45,415 nucleotides of DNA from Gammaproteobacteria bacterium (GCA_024277915.1 JAJRUG010000050.1:1-45415); one strand, 5' to 3'. Positions 1 to 7,847 are shown, counted from the stretch's first letter. Translations and numbers: made by a program. The notes: a model not told the origin generated them from the letters alone.

Positions 1-91
1 CCCACCGTGATGCATAGGATGGTTCTTGCTCGTGAAGCATGCGAACCGCTCGTTCCCGGACTTCCGGGGAATATCTGTTTGCTCTTGTCAT
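1..91 (-). CDS. IS3-family transposase OrfA, N-terminal fragment
   Basis: Thirty codons run from an ATG at 91 to the window edge. The start reads MTRANRYSPEVRERAVRML, the standard opening of IS3-group OrfA, whose N-terminal helix-turn-helix binds the element's ends. A Shine-Dalgarno GAGAGGA sits 8 nt upstream. In this family OrfA is joined to the OrfB integrase by -1 frameshifting to make the transposase; that part lies outside the window, so whether the element is intact cannot be judged. Known of the family: DDE transposition through a circular intermediate. Confidence 0.8.
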   Translation of the reverse strand, partial: MTRANRYSPEVRERAVRMLHEQEPSYASRW

Positions 92-141
92 CGGAGTATC
101 CTCTCAACATAAAAGGTCTCCGGCAATCCCGGGGCGATTCA
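1..141 (-). mobile_element. IS3-family insertion sequence, left part outside window
   Basis: The terminal inverted repeat is visible on the minus strand starting at 141 and reading TGAATCGCCCCGGGATTG and on to about 115. It begins with TG and resembles IS3-group ends (TGAACCGCCCCGG...). The transposase OrfA start lies 50 bp inside, as usual for this family. The remainder of the element, including OrfB and the other end, is beyond position 1. The insertion splits a minus-strand reading frame at about 141/142. A 3-bp target duplication is typical of the family, but the other flank is not available to test it. Confidence 0.8.
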
Positions 142-770
142 AACACTATGCGATGATTCTGCCTCCATTGCGCCGCAAGAACATTGGCAGCGGCCTGGAG
201 ATTCTTGTTGCGCTCGGCAGTTCTTGCCGGAGCAGCCGCTTTCTCAGACTCACGCTTGCCAGAATCCTCCGCCTCGATCTTCTTTACAAGTATAGCCAGC
301 TCAGCACATAGCTTGGTGTGCCCACGTTGCTTCGATTCCAGCTTGAGCGGGTCACCACCGTGGTGAGTGCGATCCAATTCGGCGATCTTCTGCTGAATCT
401 CAATTATTCTGAGTATTATGGTCAGGTCATCGTTTTCTTCAGTGTCCTTCAACATTCTTCTGAGATAAGCAAGATCGACAGGTAGGGCAGGGGTATCGTA
501 GTCGTCAAATGTTGTCGCCATGTACTTGAACAAATCGGGGATGTTGTACATCGTCTCGTACTTATCTTTTCCCTTATCTGGACGATGCCTTTGTGTGCGC
601 ACGCCTGGAAGGCGCCTTTTCTTCATTCGGTTACCGGCCTTAGTTCGCATACCACGGGCGAGCATTTCTACGAAAATACCGCGTTGACTCGGTGTTAATG
701 GTTGACTCTCAGAACCCGTCAAGATCAGCTTCAAGGCGTCTTCAAAGTATGCCCACGGCCCTTTAAGCAT
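142..770 (-). pseudogene. Hypothetical island gene interrupted by the IS element
   Basis: An uninterrupted minus-strand frame runs from ATG 770 (GGAG Shine-Dalgarno 6 nt upstream) for 209 codons to the IS end at 141, then continues nonsensically into the IS. The start is MLKGPWAYFEDALKLIL. Residues about 45-75 are very basic (MKKRRLPGVRTQRH), and the rest is charged and probably helical (many E/K/R, with IIEIQQKIAELDR). I recognise no family. It has no visible signal peptide or membrane segment. The rest of the gene should lie left of the IS, outside the window. It diverges from the restriction-modification operon. Confidence 0.6.
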
Positions 771-857
771 TTCGGTCTCCTTTACGTGTCTGCCTTTGTG
801 AGAGAATCGCGCCAGCGTTACCCGTTTCCGGTTCTGGCTGGTAATGTGAGAACTCCT

Positions 858-897
858 CGGCATATATGGGATTTTACGGTACATTCACTATATGCCG
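858..897. promoter_or_regulatory. Inverted repeat in divergent intergenic region (possible operator)
   Basis: CGGCATATA at 858-866 is mirrored perfectly by TATATGCCG at 889-897. Arm centres are about 31 bp apart, close to three helical turns. It sits between the divergent hypothetical gene (start 770) and mod (start 1046), where an operator would be expected. No regulator gene is identified nearby. As RNA it could also be a hairpin with a 22-nt loop, but no T-run follows. The rest of 771-1045 holds only the hairpin at 963-1009. Confidence 0.35.
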
Positions 898-962
898 CTT
901 GAGGGGTAAGAAAAACCACCAAAATCACTGAAATTAGCGTCAATTAGTACATTTATGATAAG

Positions 963-1009
963 TCTCGGGGGTAGGGCGTGAGCATCAACCTTGCTGCCGG
1001 CGCCCGAGA
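963..1009 (+). other. Leader hairpin upstream of mod
   Basis: TCTCGGG at 963-969 pairs with CCCGAGA at 1003-1009 around a 33-nt loop, ending 36 nt before the mod start. No T-run follows the stem, so it is not a simple terminator. It could affect mod mRNA stability or translation if transcription starts upstream; a weak -10-like TATGAT lies at 954-959. This is a sequence observation only. Confidence 0.25.
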
Positions 1010-1045
1010 GACAGAAAATCAACACAACGAAGAGAGATTAAGGCA

Positions 1046-2827
1046 ATGCCGGAACTGTATTTTAAGGGCAAAGAGTACGTCTACAATCATCATCTGACTG
1101 TGCCTTACCGGCCGCTGATACCGGACGCCAAAAAATCCATTGGCGCCGAGCCGGAGAATCTGATTATTCACGGCGACAATCTGCACGCGCTGAAGGCATT
1201 GTTGCCTCGTTATGCGGGCAAGGTGGACTGTATTTTTATTGATCCGCCGTACAACACCGGCAACGAGAACTGGAATTACAACGATAACGTCAACAGCCCG
1301 ATGATGAAGGAATGGCTTGACGGCAATCCGGTGAACAAGGAGGACATGCTGCGGCATGACAAGTGGTGCTGTCTGATGTATCCACGTCTGAAATTGCTAC
1401 ATGAACTGCTGTCGGAGGATGGCAGTTTCTGGATGACGCTGGATGACAATGAAATTCACCGGGCTAGGATGGTATTGGATGAGGTTTTTGGTGATGAATG
1501 TTTCATCGCATGTGTAGTTTGGCAAAAGCGCACCTCACCCGAAGCAAGACTGAAGTTGGGGGCTGCTCATGACTATGTATTGGTTTACAGCAGGAGAGTA
1601 AATGGAACGAAATTAAAAAAATTAGGGCTTTCAGATGAACAAGTTGAGCAATTCAGTAACCCGGATAATGATCCACGGGGAGGATGGGTATCAACAGATA
1701 TGACTGCGCAAGGCTATCGCTCCAACCAGATGTATAGGATCAATACACCATCCGGCAAATCGTATGCCCCGCCCCCCGGCCGATGTTGGTCACTGATTAA
1801 ATCGGAATACTTACGGCTTCATGATGAAGGACGAATTTGGTTTGGCGTGAAGGGTAACGCTAGGCCAAGAATAAAAACTTTCCTAGACGAATCCGAGGGG
1901 GTGAGCGCCTGGACTTGGTGGACGAATACCGAAGCTGGTGATAATCAGGAATCAAAAAAGGAGGTGAACCGCATTCTTGGCCCGGACACCCCATTTGATT
2001 ACCCAAAACCGGTTAGGTTGCTTACTCGTATTTTGGATCTTGCAACTGCTTCAGATTCATTGATTCTTGATTCTTTCGCCGGTTCTGCTACTACCGCCCA
2101 CGCTGTCCTTGCCAAAAACGCCAAGGACAGTGGCAATCGTCACTTCATCCTGGTGGAATGCGAAGACTACGCCGACAAACTCACCGCCGGACGGGTGCGC
2201 CGGGTGATCAATGGATACAAGTACCAAGGTACCCAAAAGGAAGAACTGCTGCGGGAAAGCATAACCTGGAGCAAGTTCAGCAAGGATGGCCAGCACCAGA
2301 AGATTCTCGATCAGGTGCAGTCCATCGAAAACTTGGAGGCCACTCGCTTCGATGCGATCAAAAAGAGCATCAAGGACGGTGAATTGATCGTCACCGGGGA
2401 GAAAAATATCACCAAGAAGGTCGATGGGCTGGGCGGCGGCTTTACTTACTGCACGCTCGGTGATCCGCTTGACCTGGACAAGATACTTTCTGGTAAAAGC
2501 CTGCCGGACTACGCCAGCATCGGCGCATGGTTGTTTCATACCGCGACGGGTGAGCCGCTTGACCCGAAGAAGACAAAAGAGAAGCAGTGGTATCTCGGCT
2601 CCAGCGCCGCTTTTCATGTCTGGCTGGTGTACAAACCGGAACTGGATTTTCTCAAGTCCCGAGACGCGGCATTGACACTGAGTCTTGCGGAGAAGATAGC
2701 GAAAAAGAAAGACAAGCGACATTTGGTGTTCGCACCTTCGCGTTTCGTGCCCAACAAAATGCTGTTGCCGCTTGGCGTGGAGTATGCTCCGCTGCCATTC
2801 GCTCTATACCGTTTCGAGAAGGACTAG
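1046..2827 (+). CDS. mod: Type III restriction-modification system, DNA adenine methyltransferase subunit
   Basis: The 593-aa protein should transfer a methyl group from S-adenosylmethionine to adenine N6 in an asymmetric recognition site, and also gives the specificity of the restriction complex. The catalytic motif DPPYNTG is at residues 66-72 and the AdoMet-binding motif FAGSA at about 344-348. This order (catalytic first) marks the beta class used by Type III Mod proteins. Between them lies the variable region with the conserved NPDNDPRG segment. The stretch at about 1500-2080 looks more AT-rich than its flanks, as expected for an exchanged target-recognition domain. No simple sequence repeat that would give phase variation is seen. 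The res start follows the stop by 3 nt, so the two form an operon. Confidence 0.95.
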   Translation: MPELYFKGKEYVYNHHLTVPYRPLIPDAKKSIGAEPENLIIHGDNLHALKALLPRYAGKVDCIFIDPPYNTGNENWNYNDNVNSPMMKEWLDGNPVNKEDMLRHDKWCCLMYPRLKLLHELLSEDGSFWMTLDDNEIHRARMVLDEVFGDECFIACVVWQKRTSPEARLKLGAAHDYVLVYSRRVNGTKLKKLGLSDEQVEQFSNPDNDPRGGWVSTDMTAQGYRSNQMYRINTPSGKSYAPPPGRCWSLIKSEYLRLHDEGRIWFGVKGNARPRIKTFLDESEGVSAWTWWTNTEAGDNQESKKEVNRILGPDTPFDYPKPVRLLTRILDLATASDSLILDSFAGSATTAHAVLAKNAKDSGNRHFILVECEDYADKLTAGRVRRVINGYKYQGTQKEELLRESITWSKFSKDGQHQKILDQVQSIENLEATRFDAIKKSIKDGELIVTGEKNITKKVDGLGGGFTYCTLGDPLDLDKILSGKSLPDYASIGAWLFHTATGEPLDPKKTKEKQWYLGSSAAFHVWLVYKPELDFLKSRDAALTLSLAEKIAKKKDKRHLVFAPSRFVPNKMLLPLGVEYAPLPFALYRFEKD

Positions 2828-2830
2828 GGC

Positions 2831-5431
2831 ATGGAGCTGAAGGACTTTCAGCAAGAAGTGCTGGATAGCTTCGACGGGTATCTGGATGCCCTCGTTGAAC
2901 AACGGTTGCGCACGGCGGAACTGGAGAAACTGAGTAGCAAGAAACCAGAGCTGAACATTCCGATCCCGGATTACACTGAGGAAACCTGGAATACCCTGAA
3001 GGAACTCGGCAAGCTGCCGAAGACGCGGGCCAATGTACCGTTCAGTGGACGCAAGGACGGCGTAAACCGGCCGGTACCTTCTGTGACTTTCAAGATACCC
3101 ACAGGAGGAGGTAAAACCTTGCTGGCCGCATCGGCGGTGTCTCGCGTCATGAGCAAATGGGTGCAAGCCAATCATGGCTTTGTGCTATGGATTGTCCCCA
3201 ACGAAGCTATCTATACTCAAACATACAAGGCGCTGAACAACCGTGAGCATCCCTATCGGCAGGTTCTCGACCGGGCAGCGGCGGGCAAGGTGAAGATTCT
3301 GGAGAAGATGACGCCGCTGGACCGGCGGGATGTGGAGTCGCATCTGTGCGTCATGCTGCTGATGCTTCAATCCTCTAACCGCGAGAATCAGGAGTCGCTG
3401 AAAATTTTCAAGGATCGGGGCAATGTGCGCGGATTCTTCCCGGTAGGCGATGATTTTCAGGCGCATAGCGATGTGCTGGACCAGGTGCCAAATCTCGATG
3501 TGTACGGCCACAAGGAGGGGCTGGGTTGCATCATCAAGGATTCGTTGGGCAATGCTCTGCGGATTACCCGCCCGGTCGTGGTTATGGATGAAGGGCACAA
3601 GGCATTTTCGCCCCTGGCCTTCCGAACCTTGTACGGATTTAATCCCAGTTTTGTCCTTGAGCTTTCCGCCACGCCGGCCGACCGCGACCGGGATAATCCT
3701 CCCATTTACAGTAATTGGTTGGTGGATGTGCGCGGCACGGCGCTAGACAAGGAAGAAATGATCAAGCTGCCCATCAATGTCACAGTGCGGGGCGATGATG
3801 ATTGGCGCGATTGTCTGCGTGCCAGCTTTGAGCACCTGAAGGAGTTGCAAGGGGAAGCAGATAAGTTGCAGGCGGAATCCTCACGCTACATTCGGCCCAT
3901 CTGTCTGGTGCAGGTGGAGCGCACCGGGGATGACCAGCGGGAGGCCGGGCTCATTCATGCTGAAGATGCACGGGAGTATCTGTTGACACTCGGAGTCAGC
4001 GAAAAGCAGATCGCGATCAAGACCTCCGAGAAAAATGACCTCAAGGAGCCGGAGAATCAGGACTTGCTCAGCCCGACCAATCAAGTCCGGTTCATTATCA
4101 CCAAGCAGGCTCTCCAGGAAGGCTGGGATTGCCCCTTCGCCTATGTGCTGTGCTCGCTGGCCCCGGTAGCCAACAAGAAGGCCATGACTCAATTGATTGG
4201 TCGGATTCTTCGGCAACCGGAGACGGTGAAGACCGGCATTGCCGCGCTGGATGAGTGCTATGTTTTCTGTTTTCATGCGGCGACGCGGGATGTCGTAGAC
4301 ATGATCAAGAAGGGGTTAGAACAAGACGGCATGTCCGATCTGGTAGACCGTATTCATGACACGGAGAATGGCCGTAACGGCGGTGATGGTCCGCGACCGC
4401 TAAAGCGCAGAAAGGCTTATCGCAGCCTGAGGATTTACCTACCCGTGGTCAACTGGGTAGAAAAAAGTATGGTGCGTCCGCTGGATTACGAACAGGATAT
4501 TCTTTACCGCATCGACTGGGATCAGGTGAATCTGCGAGGGTTGGCAAGGCAGATACCGGATACGACGCAAGGCCACGAAACTCAGGTAGTGCAAGTGGGG
4601 CTCGCAAAGGACCCGGATGCGGAGGATTTCATCGAGTCAACTGAATTGGGGCGGGACAAGATTCAGGAGATATTCGACCCGGTTTATGTAGTCCGTTCAA
4701 TCAGCGACATCGTGCCCAATCCGTGGGTGGCACGAGCGTATGTCGATACGGTCGTCAAGCAGCTAAGCAGGCGCGGCATCAAAGACGAGAAGCTGGGGGC
4801 TGTTGGACATCTGGTGCTGGAAACGTTACGCGCTCACCTTGGCAACGAACGGGACCGGCTCGCCGAAGCAATCTTCAAGGCGGGTGTGGCGGCAGGGCGT
4901 ATCCAGTTCAGGTTGCGCACGGATAGCCATAACTGGGTCATGCCGGATGAGACGATCACGCAACATGCCCCTAACAGCCAGGAGCTTCGTCGCAAGGATG
5001 GCCAGCTTGTACAGAAAAATCTGTTTGAAGCCACCTACAAGGATGATCTGAATAGCTATGAACAAAGCGTCGCATGTTACCTGGATGGCGATAAAGCATT
5101 GCGTTGGTGGCACCGGAACGTGGCACAGCGGCAATATGCCTTGCAGGGATGGCGGAAGAACAAAATCTATCCAGACTTTATCTTCGCAGTGGACCATGAC
5201 GGTGATAAAGAGCGCATCATGATCCTGGAAACCAAGGGCGAGCATCTGGATAACCCGGACACCAAATACAAAAATAAAGTGTTCGAAGAGTGCGCCAACG
5301 CCTACAAGACTGAGAATGTTACCAAGGGCGGGGAGTTGGAGTTGGTGGTTGATCAAGATACGACGGTTAGTTGCTCGTTGATATTCGAGGGCAAATGGGA
5401 AACTGATTTGTCGAAGCTTCTGGCCGTTTGA
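2831..5431 (+). CDS. res: Type III restriction-modification system, restriction (helicase-nuclease) subunit
   Basis: This 866-aa protein works with Mod to use ATP for DNA sliding and communication between sites, then cut beside an unmethylated site. The superfamily-2 motor is visible: Walker A PTGGGKT (residues 90-96), Walker B as DEGH (253-256), motif III LSATPADR, and a C-terminal helicase half with QALQEGWDCP and QLIGRILRQP (motif VI). The nuclease is at the C terminus: PD at 781-782 and E-T-K at 800-802 give the PD-(D/E)xK core. Length is normal for Res and no frameshift is seen, so the enzyme looks intact. An AGGA at the mod 3' end can serve as Shine-Dalgarno. Confidence 0.95.
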   Translation: MELKDFQQEVLDSFDGYLDALVEQRLRTAELEKLSSKKPELNIPIPDYTEETWNTLKELGKLPKTRANVPFSGRKDGVNRPVPSVTFKIPTGGGKTLLAASAVSRVMSKWVQANHGFVLWIVPNEAIYTQTYKALNNREHPYRQVLDRAAAGKVKILEKMTPLDRRDVESHLCVMLLMLQSSNRENQESLKIFKDRGNVRGFFPVGDDFQAHSDVLDQVPNLDVYGHKEGLGCIIKDSLGNALRITRPVVVMDEGHKAFSPLAFRTLYGFNPSFVLELSATPADRDRDNPPIYSNWLVDVRGTALDKEEMIKLPINVTVRGDDDWRDCLRASFEHLKELQGEADKLQAESSRYIRPICLVQVERTGDDQREAGLIHAEDAREYLLTLGVSEKQIAIKTSEKNDLKEPENQDLLSPTNQVRFIITKQALQEGWDCPFAYVLCSLAPVANKKAMTQLIGRILRQPETVKTGIAALDECYVFCFHAATRDVVDMIKKGLEQDGMSDLVDRIHDTENGRNGGDGPRPLKRRKAYRSLRIYLPVVNWVEKSMVRPLDYEQDILYRIDWDQVNLRGLARQIPDTTQGHETQVVQVGLAKDPDAEDFIESTELGRDKIQEIFDPVYVVRSISDIVPNPWVARAYVDTVVKQLSRRGIKDEKLGAVGHLVLETLRAHLGNERDRLAEAIFKAGVAAGRIQFRLRTDSHNWVMPDETITQHAPNSQELRRKDGQLVQKNLFEATYKDDLNSYEQSVACYLDGDKALRWWHRNVAQRQYALQGWRKNKIYPDFIFAVDHDGDKERIMILETKGEHLDNPDTKYKNKVFEECANAYKTENVTKGGELELVVDQDTTVSCSLIFEGKWETDLSKLLAV

Positions 5432-5470
5432 CGGTTGCGCACCAGATATACCGGACGAGACACCAGACGA

Positions 5471-5893
5471 ATGGCCCTTACATTCCACCCAAAACCGGGC
5501 ATGGTCCTGATGTGCGATTTCAATACCGGATTCATAGCACCGGAGATGATCAAGAAGCGCCCGGTGGTCGTGATCTCGCCGCGCCCGCGCCGCAGCAATC
5601 AGCTCTGCACCATCGTCCCGCTGAGTACCACCCGCCCGGTGCCCGTGGAACTACACCATCACGAGATGGACCCGCGATCCCTACCAGGGAAATTTGCTGG
5701 TAACGAGACCTGGGCTAAGTGCGACATGGTTGCTACCGTCGCGCTTGATCGGCTGGATCGGGTTATGGTCGGCAAAGAGCGGAACGGGAAACGGCTGTAT
5801 GTCGCGCAACTTGTTATTTTGGAAGACTTTTTGTCAATTCAGAAGAGTGTTTTGATGGCGATTGGTCTATCGGACTTGACTAAGTACCTGTAA
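5471..5893 (+). CDS. PemK/MazF-family endoribonuclease toxin-like protein
   Basis: The 140-aa protein resembles PemK/MazF toxins, small beta-barrel RNases that cut mRNA. Visible signatures are an early KPGMVLMCDF strand, KKRPVVVISP and CTIVPLSTT, which correspond to the family's RPVVVLS and PLS(T)T strands, and a later KCDMV strand before a final helix. ATG 5471 is chosen because it starts at the conserved fold (MALTFHPKPG). A TTG at 5435 is in frame but adds 12 unlike residues. The gene begins 39 nt after res and is probably co-transcribed. No antitoxin frame is seen on either side, unlike classical pemI-pemK. It may belong to the stand-alone phage/island branch of the family. Confidence 0.75.
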   Translation: MALTFHPKPGMVLMCDFNTGFIAPEMIKKRPVVVISPRPRRSNQLCTIVPLSTTRPVPVELHHHEMDPRSLPGKFAGNETWAKCDMVATVALDRLDRVMVGKERNGKRLYVAQLVILEDFLSIQKSVLMAIGLSDLTKYL

Positions 5894-5913
5894 GTGCCGA
5901 TATTAGAGGTGTT

Positions 5914-5984
5914 CCCGATCAATCGGGCTTGAAAGACCGCCCTTGGGCGGCAGACCCCAGCCGGTGAAGACAAACTGACTGGGG
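5914..5984 (+). other. Cluster of three hairpins after the toxin gene
   Basis: Successive stems are CCCGA/TCGGG (5914-5927), CCGCCC/GGGCGG with a 2-nt spacer (5937-5950) and CCCCAG/CTGGGG (5955-5984, 18-nt loop), followed at once by the terminator at 5992. Three stems plus a terminator in about 115 nt is dense for a plain 3' untranslated region. It could be a small structured RNA, an mRNA-stabilising 3' end or island-end recombination DNA. No promoter directly before it is obvious, and function is unknown. Confidence 0.4.
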
Positions 5985-5991
5985 CCTCGAT

Positions 5992-6029
5992 AAGGCTCCG
6001 CATCACTGGTGCGGGGCCTTTTGCTTTTA
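5992..6029 (+). terminator. Rho-independent terminator of the mod-res-toxin unit
   Basis: Stem AAGGCTCCGCA (5992-6002) pairs with TGCGGGGCCTT (6010-6020) with one G·U-type pair and a 7-nt loop, followed by TTTTGCTTTT. It would stop rightward transcripts before they run into the oppositely oriented integrase gene. On the minus strand there is no T-run, so it is directional. Confidence 0.75.
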
Positions 6030-6081
6030 TGGACTGCCCGTAATGCCGCTCACTGCGCAGGAGGAACGTGCTGCAACCAGA

Positions 6082-7308
6082 TTAGCTCCCGGCCAATTTG
6101 TAATTGATAGGGATAATCTCTGCGCCTGCTTTCAGCTTATCAAGGTAATCCGCCCATTCCTGCATCATCTTGCGCCGCTCGGGCAGATGCGCCGTGCGGT
6201 TGTAGGCACGTCCGTTGGGGTCACGCACTGCATGGGCAAGCTGGTGTTCAATATAATCTGGGCGGAAGCCCAGTACTTCATCGAGGATGGTTCGCGCCAT
6301 TGCACGGAAGCCGTGGCCACTCATTTCTTCCTTGCTGATGCCCATGCGCCGCATGGCTGCAAGGATGGCGTTATCACTCATGGGCTTATCGCCTTTGGGG
6401 TTTCTTGCGCTGGGGAAAACGTACCTGCCATTTCCGGTCAGGGGCTGTAGTTCCTGCAAAATCGCAACAGCTTGGTTGGAGAGGGGGACAATGTGCAGTG
6501 TATTGGTCTTGGTGACCATGTAACGCCAGTCTGCCGTGTCTAGATCAATATCTTTCCATTGTGCATGGCGTAGTTCGCCGGGACGTACAAAAACCAGCGG
6601 TGCAAGGCGGAGAGCACAGCGCACTGGGAGGGTGCCTTCATAACCATCAAGTGCCCGCAGTATTTCGGCCACTTGCTTTGGTTCGGTGACGGACGCGAAG
6701 TGCGTCCCTTTTGCCGGTGGCAATGAGCCGCGCAGATCACGGGAAGGATCGCGTTCAGCCCGACCGGTTGCAACGGCATAACGGAACACTTGGCCACAGT
6801 TGCCTAACGCTCGATGGGCGGTTTCCAGTGCACCGCGGTGTTCAATTCGACGGATAACTTCCAGCAATTGTGGCGCAGTGATGTCGGCGATGGCTTTGCC
6901 ACCGATCCAGGGGAAAATGTCCCGTTCCAGTCGGCGGATGATCCTATTCGCATGATTGGGCGACCAGTTGACCGAGTGCTTGGCGAACCATTCCCGAGTC
7001 ACAACCTCGAAGCTGTTTGCTGCCCGTTCAACCTTCGCGGCTTTCCTCGCCTTGCGGTTTTCGCTCGGGTCGACCTCGTTGGCCAGCAGTTTTCGTGCCT
7101 TGTCGCGCCGGTCGCGAGCGTCTTTCAACGAAACATCAGGGTAAACACCGAGGGATAGCCGTTTCTCCTTGCCCCCGAAGCGATACTTCAGCCTCCACCA
7201 CTTGCCGCCGCTGGGGGCAACTTCCAGATACAGGCCGCCACCGTCGAACAGTTTCCTGGCTTTTTCGGCAGGCTTGGCGTTGCGGATCGCGGTATCTGAT
7301 AGGGGCAT
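6082..7308 (-). CDS. int: Site-specific tyrosine recombinase, P4-type integrase
   Basis: This 408-aa integrase should catalyse insertion and excision of the island at the ssrA 3' end. The N-terminal arm-binding domain (DUF4102 type) shows KLFDGGGLYLEV and RLSLGVYPDVSLKDAR. The catalytic domain has the first Arg in VRPGELRHAQW, the H-x-x-R box as HGFRAMAR, a histidine in QLAHAV and the nucleophile Tyr in GRAYNR. ATG 7308 is chosen: it starts with the family's MPLSD opening and has AAGGAG 9 nt upstream, whereas upstream codons to 7404 run through presumptive integrase-binding repeats. Length is typical and the gene looks intact. It reads away from ssrA into the island, the usual arrangement. 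Confidence 0.93.
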   Translation of the reverse strand: MPLSDTAIRNAKPAEKARKLFDGGGLYLEVAPSGGKWWRLKYRFGGKEKRLSLGVYPDVSLKDARDRRDKARKLLANEVDPSENRKARKAAKVERAANSFEVVTREWFAKHSVNWSPNHANRIIRRLERDIFPWIGGKAIADITAPQLLEVIRRIEHRGALETAHRALGNCGQVFRYAVATGRAERDPSRDLRGSLPPAKGTHFASVTEPKQVAEILRALDGYEGTLPVRCALRLAPLVFVRPGELRHAQWKDIDLDTADWRYMVTKTNTLHIVPLSNQAVAILQELQPLTGNGRYVFPSARNPKGDKPMSDNAILAAMRRMGISKEEMSGHGFRAMARTILDEVLGFRPDYIEHQLAHAVRDPNGRAYNRTAHLPERRKMMQEWADYLDKLKAGAEIIPINYKLAGS

Positions 7309-7367
7309 GGGGGCAACTCCTTGAGTGGGTTGTGCACCTGCCCCTAATGTTGCCCCCAGTTGCCCCC
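7309..7367. repeat. Three copies of GTTGCCCCC beside the integrase start (likely arm-type binding sites)
   Basis: GTTGCCCCC occurs at 7349-7357 and again at 7359-7367, spaced one helical turn apart, and inverted (GGGGGCAAC) at 7309-7317 directly before the int start codon. A partial copy (TGCCCC) is at about 7339. P4-type integrases bind short repeated arm sites next to the core, so these are good candidates; the inverted copy overlaps the int ribosome-binding region and could allow autorepression. Binding is inferred, not shown. Confidence 0.6.
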
Positions 7368-7438
7368 GGATGTCAATGGACCGCATTGATCTAAAATAGA
7401 TCAAAAAAGCAGGTAACTGGATGATAATAGGTAATAAA

Positions 7439-7460
7439 AAAGCCGTCCTAGGACGGCTTT
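7439..7460 (-). terminator. ssrA rho-independent terminator
   Basis: A perfect palindrome AAAGCCGTCC/GGACGGCTTT with only TA at its centre sits just downstream of the tmRNA 3' end on the minus strand and is followed there by TTTATTACC after the stem's own T's. It would end the ssrA transcript between the tmRNA and int. Because it lies on the island side of the junction it may be part of the duplicated attachment sequence or supplied by the island. Confidence 0.75.
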
Positions 7461-7471
7461 GGAAGTGGTTC

Positions 7472-7831
7472 TGGTGGAGGCGGCGGGAATCGAACCCGCG
7501 TCCGCAAATCCTCTGCCTTAAGGTCTACATGCTTATTCCGTCATTAATCTTACTGCCTGCTACCCGACGGGCATGGAAAACAGACAGCCAGTTCAGTGAA
7601 GTTTTAACGATCAGACCCTGAACATGTCATCACGCGATCCTGTGATAGATGACCCCCGCTTCGGACGCACAGAAACGAACCTGGCAGAGGGCTAAAGGCT
7701 GTTTTTTAGGCAGCTAAAGCGTAGTTGTCGTCGTTGGCAACTATAAGGTTTTGCAGTTGTATTAACGAGGTGGTCTGCCCCTCGGCATGCACTCAAGGTT
7801 TCGTAATCCACGTCGAAACCATGTCGCCCCC
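7472..7831 (-). ncRNA. ssrA: Transfer-messenger RNA (tmRNA)
   Basis: This 360-nt RNA rescues stalled ribosomes with SmpB and tags the nascent protein for proteolysis. The 5' end GGGGGCGACATGG (from 7831) pairs with the 3' end ...CGCCTCC before an encoded ACCA (ends 7472), giving a 7-bp acceptor stem with one G·U. The T-arm GGGTTCGATTCCCGCC is intact. The mRNA-like part encodes ANDDNYALAA. The 3' end carries a genomic island on its downstream side, and the gene remains intact as expected when an integrase restores the target. Its partner smpB is 2.7 kb away. Confidence 0.98.
7706..7738 (-). other. tmRNA tag reading frame (ANDDNYALAA)
   Basis: Within tmRNA the sequence reads A-N-D-D-N-Y-A-L-A-A then TAA. 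It differs from the E. coli tag (ANDENYALAA) by E to D at position 4. The ALAA end is the signal recognised by ClpXP and related proteases. The resume codon is GCC, preceded by TATAGTT. Confidence 0.95.
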
Positions 7832-7847
7832 GGTATTCGGGATTGTT

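Noticed and set aside
7309-7404. Upstream extension of the integrase
   Set aside because: The added residues cross the GTTGCCCCC repeats and are absent from the family; AAGGAG supports the start at 7308.
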